NCBI GenBank assembly: GCA_963978895.1
Contig: OZ022238.1
Location: 30,741,103 to 30,805,102 of the forward strand
DNA from: Erpobdella octoculata
Taxonomy: Eukaryota; Annelida; Clitellata; Hirudinida; Erpobdellidae
Direction: 5' to 3'
Length of the DNA stretch: 64,000 bases
Of this stretch, positions 10,850 through 22,202 are shown one piece after another. Both the position numbers and the translations under genes were made by a program. Under the pieces are notes generated by a model. That model ran no database searches, was not told the DNA's origin, and saw only the letters and a program-made list of their open reading frames with translations. Each line of letters begins with the position of its first letter. Positions within the stretch are counted from its first letter, which is position 1.

Positions 10850-10995
10850 TTTCTAAAGCGGTACACAGGAAACGTTTCTGAAACGTTACGTAGGAAACGT
10901 TTCTGAAACGTTACTTAGGAAACGTTTCTTGAACGCATAGCCGATGAGCAAAATAACCAAAAAGTGACGGTTAAGAAACGTTACAAAGTGGTTAC
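10850..10995 (+). repeat. Short tandem repeat of GGAAACGTTTCTGAAACGTTAC
   Basis: Three to four 26-bp units between about 10850 and 10930, plus scattered relatives to 10995. It shares the AACGTTTC core with the 61-bp repeat at 7847-8060, which suggests that it is a fragment of the same Helitron family. Confidence 0.7.
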
Positions 10996-11238
10996 AATGT
11001 TTACTGGGAGCTGTGTAATAGTATTACATTTTTAAGCCAAATAACTGTAATAGTAATATATTACTTTTTAGAGTAATAGTCCCCAACACTGGCGTTGAGG
11101 CCCGATTCAGCAGGATATCTTTAATTTAGAATATGAATAAAACACAAACTCCATCTGCACATATATTCTAAGAAACCATAAATTTTGTATATAAAATCTG
11201 CCATGACATGATACTTAAAAATCAAGATAAGCAAATGT

Positions 11239-11272
11239 TTATTTGTTTTAAGTCAAAAATTTATGTTTATTG
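11239..11272 (-). promoter_or_regulatory. Candidate poly(A) signals of the MEF2-like gene
   Basis: On the minus strand AATAAA occurs at about 11267-11272 and again at about 11239-11244, that is 66 to 100 bases after the stop codon at 11338-11340. This is a sensible short 3' UTR. AT-rich sequence limits the weight of either hexamer alone. Confidence 0.4.
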
Positions 11273-11337
11273 ATTGATTGTATCCTACACATGTTAAAAT
11301 TCCACAAAACAAATGTGTTAACAAAATGTACATTAAA

Positions 11338-11695
11338 TTATGCTTCACTCCAAGTCACTTCTAACTGGGCTTTAAGATCATCAAGCCTTGGACGTTTGCT
11401 GGCTTTTTCTGGATTATCACCACAAACATTTTCAATTTTCGACTTTTCACCTTCTTTGTTTATTGGATCATAGACAGTTAATATGCTCACAGGCTGCTGT
11501 GGTGGCCATGAGGCTGTATGCTGGAACTGTTGCTTATGTGCAACATTCCCAATAAGGGAAAGGAAAGTTTTAGAATTTGGAGAAGAGGGTTCCTTTTTTA
11601 CTGATTCTCCAACATTATTTAATGACCCTGACTGCTGAAGAGCTCCAGTCAATAAGTTGAGAGCAGCTTGATCACTCACAGGAATTATAAAAGAT
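11338..11695 (-). CDS. Terminal exon (D) of a MEF2-like transcription factor gene
   Basis: The acceptor is GTGTTATTTCAG| just above 11695. One base completes a codon carried over from exon C (GG|A), and 118 codons then run to TAA at 11338-11340. The sequence contains SDQAALNLLTGALQQSG, then VKKEPSSPNSK, and ends KRPRLDDLKAQLEVTWSEA. VKKEPSSP fits the psi-K-x-E-x-x-S-P phosphorylation-dependent sumoylation motif, which MEF2 proteins carry as IKSEPISP in the same C-terminal position. The KRPRLD basic cluster near the end resembles the MEF2 C-terminal nuclear localisation signal. The rest is low-complexity and Ser/Gln/Pro-rich, as in transactivation domains. The MADS DNA-binding domain lies outside the window, so the family call rests on these short motifs. 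The alternative is another nuclear factor of similar composition. Confidence 0.6.
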
Positions 11696-11799
11696 CTGAA
11701 ATAACACAAAATAAGTGAATCCCATTATATATTTTTTGTTATAATAGTTTATAGGTGTTTCAAGACTGATCAAGCAGTATCAAGAAAAATACCGATGGT

Positions 11800-11960
11800 T
11801 TTGTGGGCGCCGATGGTATAGCGGTAAGACATGCGCATGTAAACCTAACAATCGGCAGTTCGAAGTCCCGCTGGCCTTACAAGCGTCTGAGAGACGAGGC
11901 TATAATATAATAGACTGGTAGATCTAGCAGTTTTTCGAGGCACATGGGAAATTTTAATAG
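11800..11960 (+). repeat. tRNA-derived SINE fragment
   Basis: GCGCCGATGGTATAGCGGTAAGAC resembles a tRNA D-arm with box A, and GGCAGTTCGAAGTCCC is a good box B about 40 bases later. The downstream body is AT-rich. It lies in the first intron upstream of exon D and looks like a SINE head, not a functional tRNA. Confidence 0.55.
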
Positions 11961-14182
11961 ACAAGCCAATTTTTATACCATTCAATAGAGAATATGTTGT
12001 AGAATGTCTGTATGAAGATACCACGAATGAACAGTTATGGTACTCTAGTTATTAATGATTTTAGACGTACTCTTTTGTCTCATTACGTAAGACAATGTCG
12101 CGTTACGCGCACTAACATATTTACCCGCTGAGCCAATAAGAATTCAATAAAGGCTCGTTTCTATGCTATATTTGCGTTGTCTTTGTATTCATTTTGAATT
12201 GCCGGTTTTATCGCGTTTGAATTCGATTTCTCTTCAATATCTTAACGTTTTATTTAAGCCTTAGATTTTGATTTGGACGATTTTGGATTTTTAGCAGCGT
12301 TTTTTTAAATTTCCTATTCATTTATATAGTTGTATAATTGTATAGTTTGTAGTATAGCATAGTATACTATATAGTTTTTTCTTCGGTCAGTCTTGTCTTT
12401 TGTCTGTCATTCTGGTATTTTTTTATTCGTGTTATTACATCTGTTAAGTTTGGTTATGGTAAGTTTGTATTGTAGTTAGCACATTTTTTAATCTAAATGT
12501 AACTAATATTGCAATGTAGTGCGTTGTGTGTAAATCTGCTACTGAAGAAAAACTAATCTAAAATCTAAATAATCTAAATATTGAAACAAGATGGGAAAAC
12601 TTCTCTATTGAATTCTGCAACTGTAATTGGAGATACAATTTTAATTGACAGTTTAACTCTATAAATGTGGATGTTTGTATACATAAGTAAATAACAAAGC
12701 AAAGAAAAATATTCAGCCCCAGCCTTGTGTTAGTTTTAGTTCTAGCAGCTAGCTGATCTAGCTCCAATAAAAAGAATTTAAGATCTAAGTTTTCCACACA
12801 ATAAACAATTATTCCTGGAAAGCTACCTCAACTGAAAATGCATGTTTTGAGAACTCATTTTCAGGAAATGAAATTGAAGTATTTCTTAGACAATGATAGA
12901 TGGAGCTAGGGAAAATAGATTTTAAGTTGTGTCTCATTATAAGGGCGATATATGTGGAGGCCTGTATGAAAAAACTGTTAAAATCGATGAGATACTATTT
13001 TAATTAGGCTTGCCTAAAATTAGTCTTTGTTTTTGGACATATTTATTCTTTAAATTGGCAAAAAAGTTGATGCTCTTAAAACAGTTTTGAAGGTACTTGT
13101 ATATGCTTGTAAATGTTGCTGTGACAAAGTTTAAAATAACTTACTTTATATTAGTGGTCTTGTAAATAATATCTATTATTATCTATAATAGTGAAATATG
13201 TGTAAATGTCAGAGTTGGCCAATGTGAGCAGTTATTACATTTTATTTAAAGTGATATATAGAAACATATCAAGTTCTTAAGAAAATGTCTTCTTTGTTCT
13301 GCAAGGTTTTGATACTTATTAAAATAGCTCTTGTATATTTCCTCCAGTTACACGTCTATTATTGTTGTAACAAGTTCTTCTGCACATGAGGATATGGCTA
13401 AGCATTGTCTCAATGTCAAAATTGTTTGCTTGTGTGTTATAATAAACAGCAAACAATTTGACTATGATATGATGTGCATTATTTATCTACAAAATCCTCA
13501 TAATCTACATTTCACAGTTTACTTCAGCCAGCACGACAAAAGTTGCTAACAGTGTCTCTGAATTGAATTAAAATTTAACAATGTTTAAAGTGGTGTTAGT
13601 CAGTGTTTAGAATGTCTCTTCGGAAGCACTGAAGTGTCACAGCCAATGTAACAGCAGCTGGCAAACCATTCTCAGTCTGGCAACCCCGAACCTTCTGTCT
13701 ACAGCACTCTTGATATGTGTGGTGGACACAAGAAGTAAAGTCGTGGATGAAGATCTGACTCTTCTGCTCGACTGAATTGTGCTCAATATAATGATTTTTG
13801 AAGCTAGATAACAGTTATTATTATAATTATTTAATAAGTTGAAACTTATACTTTGTTTTTAGAATTAAAATTTATGTTGTTCTAAAAACCAGTGTTTGAT
13901 AAATTTCTTGTCTTTAAGATGTTTGAGCATGTTCCTTTAAAAGTGGTACGATTCCCATAACCGGCACCCCCTTCAGCTATTTTCAAATAAGGTTGTGTTT
14001 TCAGGTTGTATTGCTTTTTAAATACTGGAGAATTTCGAAAACGTAGACTAGTTGAGTGTACATAATCGTTTATGTGTAGGAGTTAAACTAGTTTAAGAGT
14101 TTAAGCATTTGATAATCAACAACATTCTTCGGGCAGCTCCATAAGCAAACGGAAAATAGCAAGGCTGTTTGACAATATAAAT
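11961..14182. other. Intronic DNA with no identified feature
   Basis: About 2.2 kb of AT-rich sequence on the intron side of exon D. The short open frames (for example 12558-12797 and 13331-13549) are low-complexity and show no domain. I found no transposon terminus, splice-flanked exon or RNA gene. Confidence 0.4.
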
Positions 14183-14829
14183 TAGGGTTGTTACAGTTAC
14201 TGAATCTGAAAACTGAAACATTCAGTAAACCGAATCTTTTTAGATTCAGTTACTTTAACTGAAACTGAATCTTTTTAAAAAACTGTAACTAAAACTGAAT
14301 CTATTGAGAAAACTGAATATAACTGAATCTTTTTAAAAATAAATTTTTTATCATTTTTGTATATTATTTTTATGTTTGCAGTTAAAAGTTTTGATTCTAT
14401 GGCATGGACGATAACTTCGGTTAGTTCTTTCTTTTTGTATCATGTTAGTGCTGTGTTGATTGGGTTGTTTTTCGGAGATTTTCAAGTTTTTAGAATTACC
14501 GAATGGAAGATACTTGTGTTAGTAATAACAGTGCCTTCAACGAATTTACCAAGGAAGAAGAATCATTAATTAATTCAACAAAATAAATCGGAATCTGCTT
14601 TAGGACTTCCAATGAAAAAAGCTAGATTCACCAAAACAAGACCTATTACTAACCCCGTACATAAAAGGTTTACAGGAGTTGGAGCAGATAGTAAGTGCAA
14701 CATTTGTTCTGTAATTTTGAAAGGTAAGAATGGGATAAATTTAGAGTTTCACCTGAGGAAGGATGGGATAGAATACGCAGAGTATTTAGAGGAAAAAGAA
14801 GCAATGAAATCGAAAATACATAGTAAGTC

Positions 14830-15740
14830 GTTGTGAGGCGCTGGTGGCAGAGAGGTAGAGCGTTCGCCTGTCGATCGTTAGGTCGGCAGTTCGAGCCTCA
14901 CCAGTGGCATCAGCTTAACTCCCTTAAGCAAGGAGTTCACTCGCATTTGCTAGGGCAGGGGTCTCCAAACTTTTCGGCCGGAGGGCCGCATTAACTGTCA
15001 ACGGCAGTTTGGGGGTCTGACTACACACTAGAGGTCAATATAAAAAAGAATCAAAACATAGATGTTGTTTTTAATTATATATTTATAATTTTAATATTAT
15101 TTAATATTATATTTGATGTTGTGTAAAAATAAAGTTATTCCAACATGAATAAATAGTGATATTGTATCTTGCACATAATATGGCTCAAATATGCACACTG
15201 GCAAGTAATTATCACTAATTAAAATAAAGTGCTACACATTTCACATTTACAAGACAGTACAAAACAATGGTAATCATTGAAAAAAGCGTAATAAATTATT
15301 TTCGTGTATTTTTCAAACATTTTTTTATAAATTTCATACCAATAGAAAAGAAAAAAGTTACTAATTTTTTGATCGAAAAAGAATCTCTATCAATTAAAAG
15401 AAATATCAAAATTATTTGGAAAATACCGTCAGGCAGCGATAAAAGCTCGAGTACGCAGGCTGACAACAAACTAAAAGTGAAGTAGAATATGAAATAAATG
15501 TAAAAATTAAATTGTAAGATTTGTTTAAGATAAATTGGAAAAATATAATATTTAAAAAAAATAATAAAAATTAATTTTTGTCTAAATACAAAAAGTCTTC
15601 GCGGGCCGCATGAGAGGGCCTCACGGGCCGCGGTTTGGAGACCCCTGTGCTAGGGGGTAGGTGCTTATAAACGGCTGCCTCTACTGCCTCCGCGTGGCCT
15701 AGAAGTCGAAGAATTAATGCCGCGTTAAACATTGTCAAAA
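14830..15740 (+). mobile_element. tRNA-derived SINE (about 211 bp net) holding a hAT MITE
   Basis: The head shows GGTGGCAGAGAGGTAGAGCG (box A) and GGCAGTTCGAGCCTC (box B). The body continues after the nested MITE through GGTGCTTATAAACGGC and ends in a short A-rich tail (GTCAAAA). The direct repeat AAGTC at 14825-14829 and 15741-15745 looks like the target duplication, since the hAT reading frame homology resumes immediately after it (compare copy 1). Net length is 211 bp once the 692-bp MITE and its 8-bp duplication are removed. Confidence 0.75.
14956..15647. mobile_element. Non-autonomous hAT (692 bp) with perfect target duplication
   Basis: Terminal inverted repeats CAGGGGTCTCCAAAC and GTTTGGAGACCCCTG are perfect over 15 bp and are flanked by the identical 8-bp duplication TGCTAGGG (14948-14955 and 15648-15655). 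GC-rich subterminal segments (GGCCGGAGGGCCGC, CGGGCCGC) border an AT-rich centre. A diverged copy of the centre lies at about 37220-37730. Confidence 0.92.
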
Positions 15741-16128
15741 AAGTCTACTAAATGACCCTGTTCGGATTAAAAAAACCAGGCATCGATTGAAAACTGTTTT
15801 GTTGTTAAAGAACGCAAAAATGACAAAAAGGCTCAAATGCGCATAACAAGGCTGTCCAGGCATTGCCTCGGCATTTGCCGTATCTTTTGATCGAAGATCA
15901 TTCTATTAAAATGTAGACTACGATTCAAATCAAGGAGAGAAAAACACGCCAGATACGTTTCATATTTTGGCTGCTGCTAGAGCGAAAATTGAGCAAAGAA
16001 AACTCTTAGAAGGAGTTGCTTCAATAGATGTAGAAATAACATCTTATTGTAATTTGCTAATGGAACAGGAATCTACACAAGATCCTTTTGATTTTTGGAC
16101 AAGAAATTCTATAAAAGTTCCAAAAGTA

Positions 16129-16657
16129 TCTATAATATAGTAGCCCACGTCACTCACTCACTCACTCACACTGATTCTGTCACGCTTACGTAATTAGTCG
16201 TATAGACGATATTGATGTGCACGTAAGAATTTATTGCGCGAAGGCGTGTAATAAAAGTTATTATGCAATTGTACCTATACACACTCTCAGTCCTAGAGAG
16301 CAAAAAAATGGCGCTGCAATCGAAAAATATTATATAATGAGATTTAAAAAAATCTCAGAAGCAAGGACCACTTCTCAACGATGGCCGTCAATTCACACGA
16401 AATGTCGTGTATACTGAAATTTTTTAATAACTAATTATTGCACTCTTTAATTTTCACATCCTTTAAATTTATATGAAATACATTAGTAAATTGAAAATTT
16501 AAACACAATAAAGAATTTCATTAAATTTGCTTATATATACAAAGAAAAATTTTTATGTTATCAAATATCATTTTGTTTTTGTTGACTTTTTTTTTAAATG
16601 TATCCAAAGTACATCGTAATTTTAAAACATCCGTCCTTGGACGGGTAAAACCACTAG
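16129..16657 (+). mobile_element. Non-autonomous Helitron, family 2, copy 1
   Basis: The 5' end is A|TCTATAATATAGTAGCCCACG. The 3' end is the hairpin GTCCTTGGAC followed by GGGTAAAACCACTAG|T. It sits inside the C-terminal coding remains of the hAT copy 2. A closely matching copy is at 54162-54727 and a more distant one at 32876-33100. There is no coding capacity. Confidence 0.8.
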
Positions 16658-16739
16658 TACAATATAGCTGTATATGTACTTTCTGAAGTTTTTTTTTTTA
16701 TAAATTCAACAAGGAGAATCGTACAAATAAGAAAGCATT

Positions 16740-18970
16740 AGAAAATAAAAAACAGTGCACGAGGAGAGAAGTTTCATATTAGAAACCTCTTTATGTTAAT
16801 GCCAGAAGTATAGTGAACGCAAGTAAAAGAGCTGAACTTAAGTTATATGTGGACAAAGAAAAACCTGATATTATTGGAACAACCGAATCTTGGGCTAAGG
16901 AAGAAATAAAAGACAACGCGCTAGAACTTCAATTGAAAGAGAAAACTTTAGGAATGACAGGTTCAAGAAAGTATATGCTGTGAACTAAAGAACGGAATTG
17001 AAACCTTGTTAGTTGGAGTGTGCTATAGAGTTCCCGATTCCACAGAGGAAAGCGATAATGGACTGCATGAATAGATGGTTACAGCTTCTAAAACATCTTG
17101 CAATGTAATGGGTGATTTCATTTTCCATATTGAAGAGATGGAAAGAACCAAGCAGACAAGATGTTTCTAGATTGCTTAGATGAGTGTTTTCTTTTTCAGC
17201 ATGTAGAAGCACTAACAAGAGGAAACAACATACTGGATCTAATGATCTCAACTGAAGAGAATCTGGTAGAAGAAATCACAGTAGGTGAAGATTTTGGTAC
17301 TAGTGATCATCAGATTATTAGATATGACATTATTTTTGAGAAGAAAAAGAACCGGACAAATTTCAAAAGCAGTACAATTACTTCAAAGCAGACTACAAAA
17401 AAGTAAGGAACAAAATTAAAGAAAAAGACTTGTTAAATAAACTGAGGGACATGAACATTGACGAAAGGTGGAGCACATTTGTGTTGTAATTTAGAGTTGA
17501 GCCTCGATTTCAGGGATGAAGCAAATGAGTCCAATATGGGAATACAAAAATTGACTCTTATTTAGTTTTTAATATCTTCTGGCAAACTGAAGTAAGTGTA
17601 TACGATGATTTAGTAAAAGAATAAATCTATAGCAAAATCTTTCAATGCTGATGGTTTTGCCATTTTTCTTCTGTCACGGCCACCCAAAAGCGATGTTTTT
17701 ATTTTTTCGAAGGTCTTTGAAACATCAGTATATATCTTCGCAAAATCTTCATTGTTTTTCATGAGTTTGGATAATGATGATGGCCAGAAGGCACCTGTGA
17801 ACTATTCTCAAATTTACACATCTAGCTGACCATCTTGTTGAGGATAGTATCGTTGTGGATGACCTAGTTTTATAACTTCTTTAAAACTACCTTACTTCTT
17901 CTCTTATTCTCTTCGTGGAAATATTTTTAGCTAGACTAGCACACATCGGCCTTAAACAGATTTTTATACCTACACTGATAACCCAATGAGATTAAGGTAC
18001 CTTCCTAGTAAAAAAAGTCCTTGGATTTGCAAAAATCCCATGAGCACTACCTGTCGGAGCTGTGGGGTCCGGATCCATGGAACCCACCGTCCAGCGCCGC
18101 GCCTGAGACATGAAATTGCAGAAATTTTGACTAGCTTATTCAACGATTCTATCACATCAGGAGATGTGCCAAGGGACTGGAGAGACGCAATCATAACACC
18201 TCTATTCAAAAAAAGTAATAGGTGGGAGACCAGTAAGTCTAACATGCATCATATGCAAAGTGTTAGAAAAGATAGTCAAGTGGAATATAGTTGAGCATCC
18301 AAAAAGCAGCAAAGCCATACAAAGCAGTCAACACAGTTTTGTAAAAGGAAAATCCTGCTTAACTTATCTGGATGAAAATAACTCCGTAGATCTAATTTAC
18401 CTAGACTTTGCAAAGGCTTGTGACAAAGACTAGAAAAGAAATTGCATGCATATGGAATACAGGGGAAATTACTTAAACGAATCACCAACTGGTTGAAAGA
18501 AAGAAGACTACGAGTAAAGATCAAAGAAGTGGTCTCAAGCTGGATAGATGTCAATGTTAGGACCACTATTGTTTATAATTTACATAGATGATATTGATAA
18601 TGGAATAGCCTCGAAGATTTCAAAGTTTTCAGATGACACAAAATTATGTGCCAAAGTCAACAACAAGGAAGAAGCAAATAGATTAGAAGGTGATCTAGCA
18701 AGATTATTCCAGTGATCTAGTGGCATCATCTTCAATATTGATAAATGTGCAGTAATGCTCGTAGGAGCAAGAAACAAGAAATTCGATTACCAACTTGGAG
18801 GAAAACAACTGAGATCAACAGAAAAAGAAAGGAATCTGGGAATCATAATCCACCGAGACATGAAACCATCAAGACAATGTCAGACAGCTGCGACCAAGGC
18901 AAACAGAATGTTAGGATTTATCAAGAGAACTGTGGTAAGGAGAGAAAATTTTTTTATTTCGAACCTGTAC
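16740..18970 (+). pseudogene. CR1-type LINE, left part: endonuclease and reverse transcriptase remains
   Basis: Reading the plus strand with frameshifts, VNARSIVNASKRAELK and PDIIGTTESWAKEE (about 16790-16910) match the start of the APE endonuclease of CR1-like LINEs, and NVMGDFIFHIEE, ILDLMIS and GTSDHQIIRYDI (17100-17340) the rest of it. The reverse transcriptase follows: DVPRDWRDAIITPLFKK (18160), LIYLDFAKACDK (18390), and FSDDTKLCAKVNN at about 18628, where the catalytic YADD-type box has become FSDD. RNLGIIIHRDM lies near 18830. Roughly 500 bp of foreign sequence (about 17470-17957) interrupts it, and several stops are present. The Gypsy element at 18971 cuts it within the codons for NLYKTLVRPHLEY, which resume at 22203. 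Confidence 0.8.
17470..17957. other. Unidentified insert between endonuclease and RT of the LINE
   Basis: LINE homology stops near 17470 and resumes near 17960-18060. The segment between has a minus-strand open stretch (ending with GGRDRRKMAKPSALK) that I cannot assign. No inverted ends or target duplication were found. Confidence 0.35.
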
Positions 18971-19176
18971 TGTTATAACGTCGGTTATAATATATATTAG
19001 AATACAAACAATGAACTCACGAACGTTTATTTCGATATACGAGACACGACCAGCACGATGGCAATCCGAACAACAAAAGAGAAAGAAGGCGGAACTACAC
19101 GAAGCTCGTGTCCATACAAAGATACTAAAAAGATATATAATTAAATAGATAGTTATTTAATTAGTATGTCACAACA
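18971..19176 (-). repeat. 3' LTR of the Gypsy element
   Basis: 206 bp, starting TGTTATAACG on the plus strand, preceded by the target duplication TGTAC. The adjacent minus-strand polypurine tract shows that this is the 3' LTR relative to gag-pol. Confidence 0.95.
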
Positions 19177-19186
19177 CCTTCCCCAT

Positions 19187-20050
19187 TTAGTATGAAGGTT
19201 CCGTGGGGTATTTCTTCATTTGGGTGTTCATCACCAGGCGGTTTGGTGGACGTCGGTGTCTTTGTTCCCGAGGTGACCTGGCTGTCGATGGAGCTGGTAA
19301 GTGCTCTTCCGTTGTAGATGGTGGTACTGGTGTGTTCAACTTTTCTGAGGCATCTTTTCTGGGTTTCTCTGATGGGGACAGTGGCAAATCAAATGTGTGT
19401 AGCAAGGTTGTCGCTGTAGTATCCTTTCGGGGTCGCATCTGGTTGATGTGTCTTCGCCACGTGCGGCCCTGAACGACGACATCATACATGACGCGGCCTT
19501 TTTGTGCACTCACCTTGCCTGGTGTCCATGTGGGTAGTCTTGGGGGATAATCTTGGGCGTAAACCAAGTCTCCTGAACTGAACTTCCTTGAGCCGTGATC
19601 ATTTTGTTTGGAATCTTTAGTGGTGTTGGTACCTTTAGAGTTCACTTCTGTGACGAGCAGATCTAGGAGTATTCGAGGCTTTCGATTTAGGAAGTTTTCA
19701 GCTGGTGACTTCCCGTCTACTGATGCCGGACAGGGAGTGTTCCTGTACACAAAGAGCAGGGTTTGCATGGCTTCGGCTGGTGTTTCCTCCCCCTTTAGTT
19801 TTTGCAATCCAAGTTTGAACGTGTCCACGAATCTTTCGGCTTGTCCGTTTGACTGCGGATGGAAAGGTGGAGATCGTAGATGGGTGATTCCATGTTTCCT
19901 GCAAAAAACCTGAACAATGTCTTTCGGTGGCGGCATAGCTGTAATTGCTTCAATTTTTCTAGGGTCAGGCTGACGGCCTAGAGATGACAAAACGTTACCT
20001 AAATAGATTATCTTTGGCATTGCAAAATGAATTTTTCTAAACGTAAGCAA
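19187..20050 (-). pseudogene. Gypsy pol 3' part: end of RT fused by deletion to integrase core and tail
   Basis: The frame starts with the connection region of a Gypsy reverse transcriptase (IIYLGNVLSSLGRQPDP, then EAITAMPPPKD) and then passes directly into an integrase core (HGITHLRSPPFHPQSNGQAE), including the conserved Pro-x-Ser-Asn-Gly-Gln-x-Glu motif with its catalytic Glu. The remaining thumb, the RNase H domain, the integrase zinc-binding HHCC domain and the first two catalytic Asp residues are absent. An in-frame internal deletion has therefore removed several hundred codons. The tail has the usual WRRHINQMRP-type motif and a basic, Pro-rich C-terminus. It overlaps the upstream gag-pol frame by a frameshift at about 20040. 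The product cannot be functional. Confidence 0.9.
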
Positions 20051-21950
20051 AATCCATAAGATGAAATTCTATTGAACTCTGTTCAAGATTATTTCTGTGT
20101 TCATCTAATGTGTTGCCAGTGACAATGACGTCGTCGAGGTATGCTGCGACGCCGTTGAGTCTGGATATCATGGAATCCATGACTTGCTGAAAAATTCCGG
20201 GTGCAGACTTCACTCCGAATGGTAAGCGATTGTATTGGAACAATCCTCTGTGTGTGTTGATGGTCAAAATTTTTTTCGACTTCTCTTCCATTTCGATCTG
20301 TAAGTAGGCTTCCGCAAAATCAAGCTGTGAGAAGATTGTGCCTCCATTTAACTTTGCAAAAATATCCTCAGCTGTTGGGAGAGGATGTTGATGAAGCATA
20401 AGAGCATCGTTGAGACCTGTGAAAAAGTCAGCGCATAGGCGTATTGAACCATTGGATTTCTTGACGACTACTGGTGCGGCCCAGTCCGAATGGTCTACAG
20501 GTGAGATGACGTCTTGATGTAATAGCCTGTCAATTTCTGCATTTAATGGTGGAAGAGTGGCGTATGGGACAGGTCGTTTTTTCTTAAAAACAGGTGATGC
20601 GTCTGTTTTTAATTGTAGTCTGGCTTTTGTTTTTGTACAGCATCCAAGGTTTGGCGAGAAAACATCTTTGTATGTACTTTTCAAGTGGTTGACCAGGTTG
20701 TCGCGATAAGCATCAATGTCGACTGTAGCTACTTCCTGTATCATAAACTTTTCCATGAGATGTTTGAACTCTTGAAGTTGTTTAATCCAAGGGAATCCCA
20801 GAAGGTCATTGGACTCTGTTACATGACATATTCCATGGCCCTGGTGGTGGCCTCCGGCGTTGTCATTGATGGAAAAGGCAGTTTCAAACCAGCCATCAAT
20901 GTGGAGCGGCTGACCGTTTGCAACGCGATATGTTCTTGTCGTCGCCTTGAGTTGTGGTTTCCCGATAGCTATCCACGTTGGACGGGAGATGAGGATGATG
21001 TCGGCCCCAGTGTCTAACTGGAGTCGGACCAGATGACCTTGGATGTTCACCTCCAGATACCTTGGTGTTCCCCCAGAAACGTTTGCGATTGCTTTCTTTT
21101 GATGAGGGCGGTATCTTTTTGTCTTGTTCACTGGTTTTTCTCTATGTATTAACTTTGGACAATCTCTTTTCCAATGATCACCTCTGCACGACGGGCACGG
21201 GCTGGGTGGCTTGGAGACTTGTCGATGTTTGACTGCATGGATTTCTGCGGATGGTGCTTCAAGGTATTCAGAATCATCTTTAATAGATCTGAGAGTGTGG
21301 TACTCTCTGACCAGGTCGTTCAATGTTACCTCATCTGCTTCATCAAGTTTTCGCAGCAGTCTAACACGAAACTCCGTCAGCTCTGGAGCTTGAAATGAAA
21401 AAACAAATTTAATGGTTTCCACGCTTATCCCATTGAATTCTGCATCTTCGCAGCGTGCATTCAGTTTGTTGGAGAAAGAATCTATGTCATCGTTAGGTGC
21501 GAAGGTGAGTCGGAAACACTCGAATCTTCGTCGGAAGAGGCTCTTTTTCGGACCGAAGAGAAGACGTAGGGTCTCGATCGTTGCTGACCACGAGAGATCT
21601 CCAGGCTTTCTTGGCATGATGTGTCGTGCAAATGTCGCGTATGTGTGGCTATCCAACAGGGAAACAAGCAGGTGTGACTTGTTTTCCTCTGGTAGGTTAG
21701 GATACTCGTTTAGAGCATCGTCGAATCGGCGTAGCCAGAATTCAAAATGACCTCCTTGTTCTGGGTCATGTGAATATTTTTCGAGACGTCGTTGAAGCCG
21801 GTCGACGACGATTTCATGTGTGTCGACGTGAGATGAAGATGCAGCCAGTTTCTCCACGATCTTCATGAGGGTCTCCTGTTGGTTGCACATCTGTTGCATG
21901 AGTTGCGTGATTTGGTCAGCCATTTCTTTATCAAACGTTAAAAGTTTCAA
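20037..21950 (-). pseudogene. Gypsy gag-pol 5' part: Gag, zinc knuckle, protease, RT palm
   Basis: A 637-codon frame; the likely start is the second Met (MADQITQLMQQ, near 21923). Gag has a helical capsid-like region up to about residue 240, then a CCHC zinc knuckle (CPSCRGDHWKRDC, about residues 250-262). An aspartic protease follows with LDTGAD (about 312-317), and then a reverse transcriptase with QLDFAEAYLQIEM (about 540) and the catalytic YLDDVIV box (about 603). The RT is normal in order but is cut by a frameshift just after the palm, near 20040. Gag and Pol sit in one frame without a shift. No env is present. Confidence 0.92.
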
Positions 21951-21996
21951 AGTTCGTTAATTAATGAATAAAAGTTTTCCGATTCCTCGTCGCCAA

Positions 21997-22202
21997 TGTT
22001 ATAACGTCGGTTATAATATATATTAGAATACAAACAATGAACTCACGAACGTTTATTTCGATATACGAGACACGACCAGCACGATGGCAATCCGAACAAC
22101 AAAAGAGAAAGAAGGCGGAACTACACGAAGCTCGTGTCCATACAAAGATACTGAAAAGATATATAATTAAATAGATAGTTATTTAATTAGTATGTCACAA
22201 CA
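21997..22202 (-). repeat. 5' LTR of the Gypsy element
   Basis: 206 bp, matching the other LTR apart from a single visible base. It is followed by the TGTAC target duplication at 22203. The primer binding site lies just below 21997. Confidence 0.95.

Larger units (their letters stand above)
14183..16710 (+). mobile_element. hAT family A, copy 2 (plus orientation), split by a SINE and a Helitron
   Basis: It starts TAGGGTTGTTACAGTTACTG with GATTCAGTT subterminal arrays, as in copy 1. BED-finger remains lie at 14612-14836 (CNICSVIL, then LEFHLRKDG, with the last zinc-binding His lost). The post-BED block resumes at about 15770. A C-terminal dimerisation-like stretch lies at 15940-16128 (LAAARAKIEQRKLLEG, then EQESTQDPFDFWTRNS). 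A SINE interrupts it at 14830-15740 and a Helitron at 16129-16657. The 3' end is uncertain, near 16700. Confidence 0.65.
18971..22202 (-). mobile_element. Gypsy-type LTR retrotransposon, internally deleted
   Basis: Two 206-bp LTRs (18971-19176 and 21997-22202) are nearly identical; I see one difference (CTAAAAAG against CTGAAAAG). They start TGTTATAACG and end GTCACAACA, and are flanked by the 5-bp duplication TGTAC (18966-18970 and 22203-22207). On the minus strand a primer-binding-site-like TGGCGACGAGGAATCGG follows the 5' LTR and a polypurine tract AAATGGGGAAGG abuts the 3' LTR. The high LTR identity indicates a recent insertion, although the coding region is damaged. Confidence 0.95.

Noticed and set aside
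14834..14912. Functional tRNA gene
   Set aside because: The tRNA-like head belongs to a 211-bp unit with an A-rich tail and a 5-bp target duplication, so it is a SINE.
18971..22202. Endogenous retrovirus with env
   Set aside because: Only gag, protease, RT and part of integrase are present. No env-like frame lies between integrase and the 3' LTR.
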